64,000 bases of DNA from Notospermus geniculatus. Taxonomy: Eukaryota > Nemertea > Pilidiophora > Heteronemertea > Lineidae. Numbering within the stretch: position 1 is the first letter of the stretch; each line of letters starts with the position of its first letter. Where the stretch lies: the NCBI GenBank assembly GCA_002633025.1, contig NMRB01001373.1, positions 129,006 through 193,005 on the forward strand. The letters are read 5' to 3'. Of the stretch, positions 22,012 to 37,000 are shown in pieces. A program made the translations under genes and the position numbers. The notes under the pieces are model-generated. The model was not told where the DNA came from and did not search any database. It saw only the letters and a list, made by a program, of their open reading frames with translations.

Positions 22012-23761
22012 CTGTCGCTAGGACCCAGCTGGACAGGCCCACTANGAAAGAGTGGACAATGCTACCGGTACTCGTGTGGTGATTTTAGTGGTGAGAATGC
22101 CTGAAGGGTGCTCACCAAAAAAAAAGTAAAATACAGGTAAGAACGAGGTGTGAACCAGCAATTAGTGTTTGATCGGAAGAAATGAATAAAACCTCACTTT
22201 TCATTTTTCACACCTCATTTTCCATCCAAAATCTAAATCAGAAAATGAATAGGCCTATCGACGTCAGTTAACGGAGAATACGGGTACAACGTTCATTACA
22301 CCAAGTCATTGTAATTACCTCACTCACTTGGAGCGCTGTGGGTGTCCTCGGATGCAATATCGCCAAAGGTCACTTAAAAAGTGACTTCATTGCTTGCAGA
22401 CACTCAATCGCAGGAACCTGAATACTTTTTGCAGCTACTGTAAATACATGTACATGTACTTCTGTATACGGAGGCCTATTGTAAAATCTCTACTTGCACC
22501 TAAATAAACTTTCCTTAAATTGAATTTTTATATTTCTTTCTAACTTTCTTTATTCTTCATTCTTACAATGTAGTTGGAGGCATGTAGGCCTATAAGTAAT
22601 GCACAAGAAATTCTTTTCGAGGGCACTGTGTCATATCAGCATTTTTATAACTTAATAGAAAAATGTTCGCTGCGATCACCTCACTTTTTCGCCCAAAAAA
22701 TTAGAACATGTATTGGAAAGCAAACAGTGGCGGAAACCGCTCTCCGTGAGATATTTAATTTCACATTGATTGAATCTGGTTGTAGGATTGACGAGTCTGC
22801 ACGAAATTAATGACGGAATTCCAGGGCAGGGCACGGCTGAGCCAATATATGAAGGAACTATTCAGGAGCGCTTCAACCAAAACATGACACTGACAGGCCG
22901 ACAGATGTGCGAGGCCAGAGCATGCCTGTGACGTTTCAACGATATCCGGTCAACAAGAAGCTGCCTCAGTCTTTTTCCAGGGGGACGACTGGAAAATTAG
23001 GCTTGATTTTCAAACACTGTCGTCAGTTTTACACATCGTTCTGAAAGTTTATGTATGGACACAGTTGACAACCCATAGGCTCAAGATCCCATGATCTTGA
23101 TTCTTGAGATCTCATGTGGATCTCAAGAAAATGGTGTCTCACTAGGCCACAAACGAAAAGACGCCGCAGGAATGGTTATCATCCCATTATTGATTAGAAC
23201 AGAAGAAAAGAAAAATACGCGCAGTAAGGCCAAAAAAATTTCTGTTTCTTGTCCAGCAACTCAGCGGAAATTGATGCGAGCATGCGACTTTTTTTAAATT
23301 TTCAAAAAATTTTTCAGTTGTCTTCATGGAATATTACCAGCAAACTGTCTCTCTACATGTTTAAAGCACGTTTCATAAAAAATAAAGATGATTTCAAGTG
23401 ACGAAGCATTTCTATGGATTGTATAGAAGGCGCTGCGTATACAAAGAGAAAATTTGAATGAGTGGTGAAAAAAAATCGATGCAAAGGGTTCGGGAATGAT
23501 GCGAGCGCGGACAAGAAACAGATACCATTTTTTTGGCCTGACAAGCAGTCATGTTTTTGGTTTGACCGAGACTTTGTATTTCCTTAGCGTGGGTGCTGTC
23601 GACATCAAGGTCAAACGCCAGGCCATAATGGTTGTTATCTCTGGTAACAATAGCAGATGCCCCAGTCTAGACAAAACATGCCAAGATTTATTAGTCGAGG
23701 ATGCAATTACCACATTTGTGATACGTGCTCCAGGTCAGGTGATATCATGGATGGGGAGGGG
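22012..23761. other. Intergenic, no gene seen
   Basis: Only short ORFs. One undetermined base lies near 22045. Confidence 0.4.
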
Positions 23762-24112
23762 GGTTGGTTCTAAACCTGGCACTGGCACGCCGGCACTGGC
23801 ACTGGCACTGGCACTGGTATCATATTATGGTCAGAAATCATGAAAATGGTATATTTACCTAACAGTTATTATCTTGGAAGATAATAAGATAATAGGGCCA
23901 ACCAGTTTAACATGGATCAATTATGTTGAAAAATCTAAAAAAAACTAGAAAAAAATTTTTAATTTTTTTTTCAACAAAATTGATCCATGTTAAACTGGTT
24001 GGCCCTATTATCTTCCAAAATAATAACTGTTACGTATATATATACTTTTTTAATGATTTCTGGCCATAATATGATACCAGTGCCAGTGCCAGTGCCAGGT
24101 TTAGAACCAACC
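23762..24112. mobile_element. Foldback element with CACTGG microsatellite arms
   Basis: ggttggttctaaacctggca pairs with tgccaggtttagaaccaacc. Both arms carry (CACTGG)n/(CCAGTG)n. The inner arms ggccaaccagtttaacatgg / ccatgttaaactggttggcc are perfect. Confidence 0.8.
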
Positions 24113-25014
24113 CTGGGGAGGGGGCATGGGGCATAAGAACACGTCACGGTATCTAATCTCCGGAGGCTGTGATCAGGATTCTGTATAGGCAAAACGTCTG
24201 CAACGCTGCGTAAGTCTGGAAGCCGTGGAATTCGCCGTGATTTCTACGACCTGAGACCACCTTTCAAATAGGGTCTGGAGGTCCAACCACGGACCGAATC
24301 GGATAATATTTTGGTGCCTTCTCGCGTCTAGGAAAATTCTCTATCCATTGGTATCAGCAGTTTTGGGCCGCGGGTACTGGAAGTACCGTATGCTGGTGCT
24401 TTTTGTTGGCTACCCTGCATACGCATTCCTGAGAAACGGCCAAAGAGTAAGACACACGCAGTTATGTACAATATCCACATTTTTACGAATCAAACATGAC
24501 TTGTACATTACATAAAATACAACACAGTTTTGATTACCGGTACTCAACATTAAGTCTGTTACGCCACAGCCGAGATAATATTCCAAACTGAAGAAAATGC
24601 AATCAACTTCTGAAAAATAACAATGTTGACGAGTCAAAGTAGGCCAAGCTGTCCATCGCTGTTTCAATTGTATTGCTGAGTATGATAAGAGATATACATC
24701 TGGGATACACTCTTTGTACATGTACATGGTATTCCTTCATAATTCTTGAACATTGAGAGACTTAGCAGTCAATATGTGGCAGCACTGTGGTAACTGTCCT
24801 GTATGATAATACATTTATTCCTTTCAATAAGAAATAGACATGGGACCATAAGCTGAATAGTTTTCAATCAATTTCAATGGCAGCGACATCCAATCCATGG
24901 TGGCCAAATGTTCCACATTAGACAACTTGAACTTCACCCAAGTTGAAATAAAGTTACTGGTCCCGAAATATCAAGTCATGTGACAATGACATTAATCAAA
25001 ACATGTACTCATAT
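24113..25014. other. Intergenic / 3' flank of the minus-strand gene
   Basis: No gene seen. A minus-strand AATAAA at 24814-24819 lies about 200 bp past the stop codon of the SAP/zinc-finger gene and is a possible polyadenylation signal. Confidence 0.35.
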
Positions 25015-28000
25015 TTATAATCTGGTTTGTCGCCAGTTACCGTCGCCCATTCCGCCACGTTGGTGCATTGAGTAATTCCCCATACTTTGTTGCCCCATCG
25101 TCTCCGTGTTCACCATCCCGCTGCCAGGAAACAGGCCACCGGTCGACGCCATTTCGAAGTTCCGCAAACCTTGGTTGAAAGACTCAGATGAATTCTGACT
25201 GAAATGATGTGAACCCATGCCCACTGGCTGGTGTGACTGGAGGCTGGCACCCCCGAGTAAACTGAAGCCCTTCTGCTTCATCCCAGATCCTGTCAGCTGG
25301 CTTGCGGCACGCATTGCGCTCTGAAGAACAAAAATCCCGCTACATCAGAAACAGAGACCAAGGCGGATCCACGATTTCGGAAAAGAGGGGGCGCACTCTG
25401 CTAGAAACATTGAAATCTGTTGTGAATATCAATGATTTGCTATAAATTTCAGAATTTTACAGTTGATTTTACAGATTTGTTGGCCGAAAGGGGGGCGTGC
25501 GCCGGGTGCAACCCCCCTTGGATCCGAGCCTGACACTTACCTCATTAATAGAAGAGTCAGTGGAATAACTTCTCATGCTTGGCTTGGCAGAAGGAACATC
25601 AGCCAATCTCTGTATGTTCTGTTGTCCACGTTTCTGCTGCTGATACTGCTGTTGCTGTTGTTGTTGATTTCTATTCTGTTGTTGTTGATTTCTGTTCTGT
25701 TGATGTCTTGTGTGCTGCTCAGCCTTCTGTTTCTTCGCAACAGTTCCAGTGATTTCAAGCAATAATTTTGTATCTTTCTCTGACTGAAAATCGCACATAA
25801 AAGGATGAGGAATTATCCATAAGCCCTTTTTTTGTATTTTGCCAGTCACAGATTCTCACTACGTGTGAACAGAATTACAGACAACCATCAAGGAAACTCA
25901 CTCGATTTGCAAAGATGCAACGGTGCCCAAAACATTCATCTCAAGAAATTCTGGTGTCTGTGACCCACGTCAGCACCATTTTTGGATGAAACAGTGGTCA
26001 CTCTGAGCATTTTTTTAATATCAGAAGAAGGTGATCAACAGAAAAATAATCAAGAAATACTAACCAGTGATTCTATCATGCCAGTTAGCTGTTTCTTGAG
26101 ATCGACAGTGCTGTCTTCCTCTCGGTCCTGAAACGAAATCCAAAATTTCAGCCCATACTACTGGTATGCAGTGAATTGAAAATGATAATGTATGAAAGAA
26201 AACAATACTTACTGGCTCTGCTCGAGATGATGGTAGTTCATGTTGGACTTGGTCATTCCGAGGACAATCCCGGGCTAAATGTCCCAATATATTGCAGACA
26301 TAGCATCTCTTTCTCTTATCATTCTGTTAGAAAAGGAAACGGAGACACGTCAGGTGATGATGTTTCCACTGTGTCACTCAAACAGCAGTGCACCAATATT
26401 CTGGTCTCAGCAAATTTGGTATGACTAGCTCTGTCAAGTAGAGCTAAGCACTATTCATCTGTGCACCTATTTAAGGTACCAGTCAAAATGTCTGAATAGA
26501 GAACCAAACGCCGCCATCTTGAATCAATTACTTCACACGCATCACTTACTGCGTACTAAGAGCATATTTGCACAACTACTGTGGCTTTGCTGCCTTGGAA
26601 TACAATTCAGAACACGGTGATTTGCAAATCTAGGCTTATCTAGGGATGTAATTCGCTAAATACGAAATTTCTAATTTTGAAATTGTGAATTTCGTGGGCC
26701 ACGAAATTATTCTTAGTGTCATTTTTTGACTGCCGCGACTATTTCCCTTTAACACGTTCGCTGCCATGTCCAAAATATCATTTTCATCCGCCATTGCCAT
26801 GACTCCCAGGCCTATTTCAAGTTATTTCATATTGCCAACTACTGTATGCCCTCTAGCGTGTCCCCATACATCTGGCCCATCCCCATTGCAAGGCTCTTCG
26901 TCATTGCCAAACTTATCAACATTAACAGAAAATGCTTTAGCCCTAATACAAGTATACTCGTAGCTGGCAATGGGGGGGAGATCAGCGACTACAAGTATAA
27001 TTGGGAGTGCGGTGGCATAATGGTTAGGGCTGTGGACTCGTGATCGGAAGGTCGCGGGTTCGATCCCCGGCCGTGCCACTCTGTAACTCTCAACTGGCCT
27101 GAAATGTCCATCGTGTGCGCTATATTGTGGCTGCCCTTTGGTTTCTACAGAAAGGTTTCTGAATCATAGGCTGGGGTAATGTGTGAAGCGCTTAGAGAGC
27201 GTAATACGCTATGATGCGCTATATAAGAACTCACCATTATTATTATTATTATTATAATCGTAGCCGGCAGTCAACGTGAAGATGAGAAATCATAAATTTT
27301 CCTACTCACTGATTTCTTCTCTGGTACAGCTTGTTTCTGAGGACAATTCCTTGCCCTATGTCCATAGTTGTCACAATTATAACACTGCAAGTCAAGATCC
27401 TTTTCTGCTTGACGATCCTCGCCGGGCTAAAAACAAGAGTGTGCGAAGATTCAGAGAGGCCTTAATCCAAAGAGCAACTTAACTATCTTGGGTGAATTAA
27501 GGTCTAGTAGTCGGGTACGATGTTAGAAAATTTTTATTGATAAACCACAAACCTCACCTGTTTGGACCCACCCGCTGGCCGTTTTCTGAAATGATCCTGT
27601 TCATCACCTTCATCAAAAGACCGCTTCATTCCGCGACGATCCGTGCTGTAATCTGTAACACGACCTTGATTCGCCCCGCCCTGACCTTGAAAATTCCCCT
27701 GTTGATTCATATTTCTTTGCAACACTGTGCGAGATCCTTGCTCTTGATCGAAACTGGCATTGTTCATGCCCAGGTCAAGGGTCCTCCCATGCTGATGAAT
27801 CGGACCGCGATTCTGGTTACTCATAACATCTTGATTTCGAAATCCTGTTCCTTGACTTTCATTACTGGGGACCAGGTCATCTATTCCTCGGCCGAAGTTC
27901 CTGACAGGACTGGCACCCCGCCTGCCCATTCCTTGGTTCATGTTGTCTCTCCTGTTCATTGCAGATGAACTGAGCATCAACGTGTCACTGCCGCCCAATT

Positions 28001-31000
28001 CAAGGTCACGTGACATGTTTCCTTGGTCACTCATCATGTTGCCCCTGTTACCAACCACGTTTCCTCGGCCAACACCTCCACTCCCCTTGCTGCCACTTCG
28101 GCGGTTTCCAACTCCCTGACCACCCGTCCTCTGCTTACCAGTTCCTTGCTTACCCACCTTGACGCCTTTACTACCGAGTGCCACACCCATCTTTAAGATA
28201 AATTCCTGCCTCTTCAGATCTGGATCATCTTGACGCTGACTTGTACCTCTATATGTATCCTCTTGCCATGTGTCCCTGATCATCTCCTCATCTCCACCCA
28301 TGTCGTCGTTGCCACCAGAGACAATGACTCGTCTGTCAATTCCCATTCCACGGTCCATGTCCAGTTCTCCAACAAACCGTTCCCGGCCAAAATCCACATC
28401 CCTGGGATGAAAATTATCATCAACTGGAAAAAGAAAACAGCATATTATAGATTTGAACAGAGGAAGTGAGGAGTGAAAAATGAAAAGTGAGTGGTTTTCG
28501 TTGCTGTAGGAGGAGAATCTTGAAAACGTGAAATGCTACTTACATATTTCATCTCGATTTCTCATGTCATCCATCATATCCTGTTCACGACGATGACGAC
28601 CGGCATCAACCACGATTTTACGATCACCTCGATCGTCAAACATCCTCCTCATGCCGCCATCTTGATCAAGATAACCTTGCCGCCTTTCTCGCATAAAATC
28701 ATCAACGTCGTCATTTATTCGAGGTGTTGACCTTCGACCTTGGACATCATCAAATTCATAATTATCATCTCTGTACTGATCTGATTGACGTTCGTTGCCA
28801 AAACTCTGGTTGAAGCTATCTTCCCTTTCATCGAATACTTCCGTCCCCGTCGGGTCACCAAGGTCACCAAAATAACGCCCCTGGAATTTGTTTTTTCCAC
28901 CACCAAACTTTCCTCTGTTTGTGTTAGTATTCGATCCGAGCTTTTTTCCCTGTCCTTCATCGTGGCCTTGCTTCGGTCCCAGGCCTTTACTCCACATATT
29001 TTCAAAAACAGGGCTGTGGTTCCTGGCAGTGTTGCGCTGTTGGAGCGGGCTTCGATCTCGAATGCGCCTGTCACTGTCCTCTGTATTTGACCGTCTGTCA
29101 ACAAACACCGGCCGGTCAATCCTTCCCTTTTCACCACTGCATTCACGCTGGTCACGACCGCCAGGCCTCGGTGAATTTGTTTTCGATTTTGTACTGGCAG
29201 GAGAACTCTTATTGTTGCCGGTAAATGAAGAAGTCGACTTCTGATTTTTGTCTGAAAATAAATCAGCAATATATTACAGAGGACTTTGGACCACTACAGA
29301 GCAAAATGTCGCATCTTCGTGTCCTTGACGCAGTGCAACACAGACAAGATTTCGAAAAAGGTACAACTCTTCACCGCGCCTCCCAGTAGCGGTAGGTCAG
29401 AAGATTCCTCATTGAAAATTAAGGTAGCCTTCTGCTCACCTGGTGCCCCTCTCACTAACTGCAATGTGGTAACTTTTCCACGACCCTTGCTCCTCTCAAT
29501 TTCTTTCGCACATTCCTTGACGAATGAACCCCTTAGGTTCTCAGGCTCTTTCATTGCCTTTTCAAAGTCGCTGGCAAAGTATTTCTCCTGCAAAAGGGCA
29601 GATTCAGCGTTAAAAACACACATGAAAACATACCGGTAAAATCTAAAGTCAAGGCAATAACTTCTACTCATTGCATTCAATGGTATCTGAAATTGCAGTG
29701 CTTTCCCTTGAACCCGTTATGACCTGGTTGATGGTCAGCACTGCGTCGCAGATGAGCTCTGCTGGTACCTCATTGGGACAGAGAGTACCGGTATGAAAAG
29801 CACAATATTCATGTACATTCTCAAGCATACATTTTTCCTCAACTTACCAGATAGTTAAGCCGATGTCGTAATCCTTTGAGATGGGGGAAAATGTCCCTCT
29901 CGCTGATCTTTTGGCTCCCACACAATTTACAAGCATAGACGACAGACACATTGTTCTGGACGTCCATCACGCGCTCGACAAGGTGCTCCAATCCTGAAGA
30001 AAATTTGTATATGCTGATAGTTGCACACATACGGATATCTCATTGAGATCTTCTCTGAGATCTTCTCGCTCAACCCGAAGACCCAAATACACTTCTAAGA
30101 AGATAACTGCCCAAGTGATGTAATTCTGACCACAACTTACCAAGAAGAGGTTCAGGGTGGTACCTCAGCTCCAGATTAATCATGATATCTGTGATTTTCT
30201 TACCTGGAATAAAGTAACACGTAATTAGCATTGTTTTAAGATACTTTATGGGCTTGTATCTAACTATCTTACCTCCCACTTTCTGAGATTGTCCACCACA
30301 CGAGATCGTCGACGGTCAATACTTCTAAAATGTTCCATCGTTAGAAGTTCAGTTGGTGGTTCTGAAACTTTCCTTCACTGGAGGTTCTGTTAGTATTCTA
30401 AAATGTTCCTTTGTTTGAGGATCAGTCAGTGCTGCTGAATGTTCCTTCATTTGAAATTCAGCTGTTGCTTCTGAATTCTTCTTTCATTTGAGGTTCAGTC
30501 AGTACTTCTGAAGTGTCCCTTCATTTGAGGTTCAGTCTGTCCTGCTGAATGTTCCTTCAGTTGAGGTTCAGTTAATACTTCCGAAATGTGTCCCGCTCCA
30601 GCAAAAGCAGACGCTTATCGCAACCGAGGAAAGGGTTAACGGCCTTACAACACAACAGCTGAAACGTATGTCTCTGCAGGTAGTGGGCAATAGTAGTGGG
30701 CAGCAGTGATAATAGTTGAGTAAACTGATGACCAATGATGATCACTTGCGACAAACGCCTACTTTGGCTGGATGAGGTCACAAATGGTCCTTCACTTGAA
30801 GTTCAGCCGGAACTTCTGAAGTGTTCCTTCATTTTAGGTTCAGTCAGTACTTCTGAAATGGTCCTTCATTTGAAGTTCAGTTAGTACTTCTGGAATGATC
30901 CTTCATTTGAAGTTCAGCTGGTACTTCTGAAGTGTTCCTTCATTTTAAGTTCAGTCAGTACTTCTGAAACGTTCCTTCATTTGAAGTTCAGTTAGTACTT

Positions 31001-34000
31001 CTGGAATGATCCTTCATTTGAAGTTCAGCTGGTACTTCTGAAGTGTTCCTTCATTTGAGGTTCAGTCAGTACTTCTGAAACGTTCCTTCATTTGAGGTTC
31101 AGTCAATACTTCTGGAATGATCCTTCAATTGAAGTTCTGTTAGTACTTCTGAAATGATCCTTCATTTGAAGTTCTGTTAGTACTTCTGAAATGATCCTTC
31201 ATTATAAGTTCAGTTAGTACTTCTGAAACGATCCTTCATTTGAAGTTCAGTTAGTACATCTAGAATATTCCTTCATTCAGGCAGAGTATGCTGCAAGTGC
31301 TTCTCACACATTCTCTCCGTGACCTGTTGGTAACTTTAATCCTAAATATGCACCAAAGATCTTAACTTGATATTCTTGAAAAACCTTACTAACAAGACTA
31401 ACTGACAAATGTTCTACGTCTTTTCATGAGATACTTTTCAAGACCTCAAAGTGAAGAAATTTTGTTCTATCATATGCCCCCTAACCTGGGTGTTGGATAC
31501 CAAGTAGCTAGTTTCAGCTTGCAGGCATGTAGGAGAGTTCTAAGCAATCTTTGCTTTCCATTGATGTGTACACTCCCCTATTCTGGCAACGCCATCAAGA
31601 TCCAAACAGTTTTGCATTGGCATCTGTTGCCATTCTGAAGCGAGGTTCACACGGCCAGCGTTGACGTCTGTTGCCATTCCGAAGCTTGGTTCACATGGCC
31701 TGCATTGACATCTGTTGCTATTCTGAAGCCTGGTTTACAAGGTCTGCATTGACATCTGTTGCCATTCCGAAGCTTAGTTCACACGCCTGCACTGACATCA
31801 GTTGCCATTCTGAAGCTTGGTTTACAAGGTCTGTGTTGACATCTGTTGCCATTCCAAAGTTTGGTTTACAAGGCCTGCATTTACATCTGTTGCCATTCCG
31901 AAGCTCGGTTTTCACGGCCTGTGTTGACATCAGTTTCCATTCCGAAGCTTGGTTTACATGGCCTGCGTTGACGTCTTTTGCCATTTTGAAACCTCAGGAT
32001 ATCTCAAAGTCTCTTGAACCGAAGTGGAGAAGCTATTGGTTCTTTATTGGTAGTGGTTTCGAAGTGTGTGCAAAACCAGGATATGGCTGCGGCCAATGAC
32101 GAATTATTGAGTATTTGACCAAAGAACTTTTCAATTATTCTTCAGATCATCTCGGCTCCCCCTGATGGAGACTGATGTGAACGAGCAACTTTGTGTGGGT
32201 GGGTGTTTAGTGGCCATCCTCTCCAGAATTTACCAGTTAGGCCCATCTAGAAGTTTGGATCTTGCAGCCCCAAGTGTTGTGAACGATACTGTGGCTGTTG
32301 GGATGAATGTCCACAGCACTAACACTGGTAACATAGCGGAATCGATCAAGCCAACAATACCCAGTCCATGGTTCCAGAGGACATGCATTTCTTTCTTGCA
32401 CCCTTTCAGGAAAGGGTTCGTGGGTTCAGGGTTCGATCCTGGTAGGAACCAATGTCTTTCACCTTAGAAACCCGATTCTATTTCATATTCTTTCAGAAAG
32501 GGGGTTAAGAATCCCTGAAAACACATGTATGAAATCTACCTCTTCAGGAGCATTTTTGACCATTATTGTCATCAGTGTCCAAAGTCTGCTCCTATGGAAC
32601 GGAGGAGGACTTGATGCAAGCCTGGCTCGTCTTGACCTCACAAGGACTGCAATCCTGGATGCAACTCGATCTTTCCAGAGTCTTACGCCTTGACGAGGGT
32701 AGGAGAGTTGACTGGCGATTACCCAAGCTTGTTCCCTTTCTACCTTTCCACCAGTCCATCTCCCATCAATCTATCCCAGGGTTGTGGGCCTTCTGTACGC
32801 CTTTTGGCTATGGACCAGCAACGACAGCAATGCTTTTCGTTCCTTTTCTTCCGTAAGCAGGTGCACATCAAACCTTCCTTTCGTCTCTACAGTTGCTCAG
32901 GCAGCTCATCTCGGCAGGACTGCATCAACTTTGGCTACTCCCTGTCCATCATGGCCCGAAGTATAGCAGGTTCATCTCAAACTTTCCTTTCCTTTCGACA
33001 CTTGCTCAAATGGCTTGTCTTGTTCTTCACCGGCTACGATGGCATCAACCTCAGCACAGCTACTTCGCTTCCACCATGGCACCAAAGTGCAGCAGGTTCA
33101 CCTCAAACTTCCCTCTGGTCTCGCCATCTGCTGAAGTGGCTTGTCTTGTTATGGACCGGCTGTGAGCACAACGATTTTGGCTACTTTCCTTCCCTCAACT
33201 ACAACAGTGCACCTCTCAAATTCTCCTTCTGGATACCTCTTAAAGGCAACTCAAGGAGCAGTTCGTTCAGCAGTCGGCTGATGCTGAGAGCAGTCATAGT
33301 TGCGACTTGGTCGAGTGTCCACGAGTTTGGATGCTGTACCACCGAACCACTCTGCTTCCTGGTTGTAATTCCACATTTCTCATGGACCATATGAGACCCT
33401 CCATTCTTCGTCAATCGACCCATTGCTATTCTTCTCTGAGTGAACCCGCCTCTCCTGTGATTGGGCGATCCCACTTCTGGTCCCCTATCTTCGCAGGCTC
33501 ATCACGAACAGCCCTGCTTATTTACGAGTACATAGTATTACTGACAGATTTTCCCAGTTTCCAACGCCCCAGTTAACCTGCGTTTCCCAGACATAAAGCT
33601 TTGAGGTAACCTGAGTGACTGAGCGCTTTCCGCTATAATACAGTCTCAAAGCATTTTACGTAACTAGGGAACTCAAAGAGCAAGCCATGCATTGCATCAC
33701 TTGATTCCTTTAGGCCAGATAAGTGTACAAAGTCGTGTGACCAAGCGGTCACACGACTGGCCATCTACTCACCACAATTACTAACAAAATACCTATCTGA
33801 CTCAACATGTATATCCGGTTATGGATATTATAACTGCCATGTGAACCAAATCTGCGGAAACATGCCTAACTGCTACCAGCAAGACACCTACTCAGAATGA
33901 AATCATCAAAATTCTTGACAGAAAATTGCAACCTCACGACAATCTGTGTTCAATACTACCTTCTGGAAGAAATCTATGCCGGGAGAAAACCAGACTAGCC

Positions 34001-37000
34001 AAACAAGTGGCACAAGCACAACACATGTGCAATTTAAACCTGTCAAGGTGGTACCGGTAACTCCAGGCCTTGTCCATCCATAGTCAGTATACTGTCATCT
34101 ACATAAAATCAGCAGATGGTCTAACTTCTTCTGTATTGCCTACATCGAACTCCTTCACGTTGGATGTCGAAGAGCAGTAGCCGAATCTATCTTCAAACAG
34201 GACCCTTCTTCACTACTTACCCTTGCCACTTACGGCCCTTAACATCTAAAAGAAAGAAAAGTGAAAGATGGGATAATTTCACAGGTACATACACTGTATG
34301 TACCAGGGTAAAAAACAACCTGAGAAAGCAGGCAATAGTTAAAGTTTGAAAACATTTTTCTCCATTCCAGCATGCCCACTTTGTAACTCAAGACAGACCC
34401 TCTAGTTCAAACAATTATCAGGAAGTTTTGAGGCGTTTTTGAACTTTTCCAAAAATAAGAATTGCATCACAATCAAATTCAACCTGACGTAATTCTTGGC
34501 CCCAGCTGATGGAGAAATGCCTGGACACACAACAGACTGTCATAAGATATAAGGACGGTATAAGCCCTTTGGCGGATTAACTAGTCCCAACTACCATGGC
34601 TATCATGTGTCACATACTACAGATGAAGTTTTTATCAGTATTGCGATGCACTGTATCATATTTAAGCAGATCACAATATGAGTGTTGGTCTCTCCAACAG
34701 ATGAGTTGCGTCTTCATCAATGTAACTTGGTGTAGGAGTGGTCTTGGGGCTCCACATCCAGTTGGCTTTCCAGCGGCTAAGAACCAAAATCCAAGCGGTA
34801 GAGAGTGGTCTGCAAACAGCCGCCCCAGGTGGTCTGTTGGTCCTCTATCAGTATCAGTGATGATTTCCCTCTGTCCGTGATGATTTCCCTGCTGTAGTGA
34901 GTATTCTCAGTCCCACTACAGCATCTTCAATGTTGCTGTAGTGGGATGTTCTGTTTTCTTCTGGTTCTTCAATGCTGGGGTGGACTTGAAATCATGCACG
35001 AAGACAGAATGCTGGTCCCAGTTCGTTAAAGGAGTCGGAAAGACTTGAAATTACACAGGCTACATGGGATGCACCGATCTGGCTGGCTGTTCAAAGCATC
35101 CACAGGTCGAGGTAATCTTCTAATTCCTTGTCCAAGGCAACAGGTCTGCTGGGAGACTGAGGCAGCTTCCAATGGTCCATCCCCGAAACTTCATCCTAAC
35201 ATGCCTCGACACGAATAGGTTGTCTTTTTGAATTGGAACCGCACATCAAGAGACAGGAGAACTGTCTGGGAGTGAAGGAATAAATATCCTTCGTTTCTTG
35301 AGAGTGGAGCATCACAACAATGCTAGCGTCTGTCCCGCTTCGTTCAGCAGTTGCACATGGCCAATATTGGCCAGGGAGGGTTTAAATGTCAGCACCACAC
35401 TGTTAGTGTTCCTGCTATCATCCTGAACTCAAGTCATTAACCATTTCGTTACCATAGACCGGTTTTATCGGTCCGTGATGATGTCATGTCGCTGCCATGG
35501 TGTCATGAATGTCATTCACAAAAACGCACAAAGTGACGTCTTGATGACATCATAACACAATGTTGGGCACTGAAGTGGTTGATGTATCATGACGATATAT
35601 TTTGGCATTACTGGCCGGGGTGACCTCAGTTTTCACTCGGGCTCGTCCTTTATACGGTCACGACAACAATGACTTTAGTACGATGTGATAATCGTTCAAT
35701 GACACAACATCCTGCTTTGCCATACAATCACGTGATATCTAAATACAGTGATAAAACGAAAGTCAGAGAATAAGACAAGATTTCTTCATCAAATGCATTC
35801 CTACCTTTATGTGTTCCTCCTGCGTTAAATGTTTCTTCAACGATGCAGTCCTTGGGAAGTGAAGGTCACACAGCTGAAGTGGAATACATTAATGAGGAAT
35901 GAGGAGTCAACAACTTTTGAGGAGCCCTGATAACCTAGTGATTATCATGTCAGTTTCGCAAGCAGTAGGCCCCAGGTTTGAATCCAAGGCGTACATGAAA
36001 CATGTCTCATAGAACACAGTCTGTATCCTTTGCAATCATTTCGAAAAATTTGGGCTTCACACCAACCAAGGATCCACACAGCATTGCCCCCGAGCTTACC
36101 TCACATTTAATGACGTTGCTCCTTCGCTCCGGTGTCACCTCTGCTTTCTGGTCATTCTTGGCAGACTTACTGGAGGAAATCTCCGAAGGTTTCGGAGCTG
36201 GTGTTTTTTTCTGTTCCAAACGTTCCCGGTGGATAGGGCCCTTTACGTGACTGTCATATGCCTGGAAGTACCAGAAGATTCACATGATAACATTTTGTAA
36301 AATCACTTTTTATTTTCATAACTTTTTTCCTAATTGACAGAATGATGAAAAAATAATGATAATAGTACAATGTACATGTATTACATGACAATGAAAGCAC
36401 TTTTCCACTGTAATACAGTCTCAAGGCGCTTCACATTCTGGGGAACTCAAGGAGCAGCTCAATCAGCACATCCCCTGATCCTTGAGACTCAGGTGGAAAT
36501 TGAAAGCAAGAATCAAACCCACTGCTTCCTGGAGTGGACACAAGTCACTTCCACCACTGCCCCAGGCCACCCTCAAATACACCCAGTGTGGCTTTTAAGC
36601 TGACCATCACCTTTTTGACCATCCATGGTATTGCAGGCCCCAGCAGCTACTTTATTTGCCTACTTATCACCCATGGCGATACAAGATGTACTTTCATTAA
36701 TAAAGTGGGAGTAGATAAAGCACTTACCATGATTTTACGATGGCACAATTTGACATATTTAGTGTTACAGCCACATACGGTATCACTGGCTGTATACATC
36801 TTGAGTTCATATTTCAGTCAAGCACACACCAGAGTTATACATATATCAAATACCAAGTTAATACGAAATGTTAGAATAGAAGCCCATGACCGCCACCAGT
36901 AAAAATTTATTCCCACCTCCAAACGATTTCGAAGCTCCACTAGGCCAACTGAAAGTCAAGAGGTTAGAGCAAAGCCCACTACAAAAAAATTCAATGTTCC

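Noticed and set aside
27004-27080. Functional tRNA gene
   Set aside because: The tRNA-like part continues into a SINE 3' domain and an ATT tail, and similar heads recur in the window, so it is a SINE head.
32690-33394. 234-codon plus-strand ORF
   Set aside because: It overlaps a degenerate 125-bp tandem repeat, has no domain, and lies in an intron of the minus-strand gene. Retained only as a repeat.
36917-36934. 18-nt candidate microexon between the two exons of finger 1
   Set aside because: Its inclusion would stretch the finger spacing. Skipping it gives the exact C-x2-C-x12-H-x5-H spacing seen in the other two fingers, and its acceptor lacks a pyrimidine tract.
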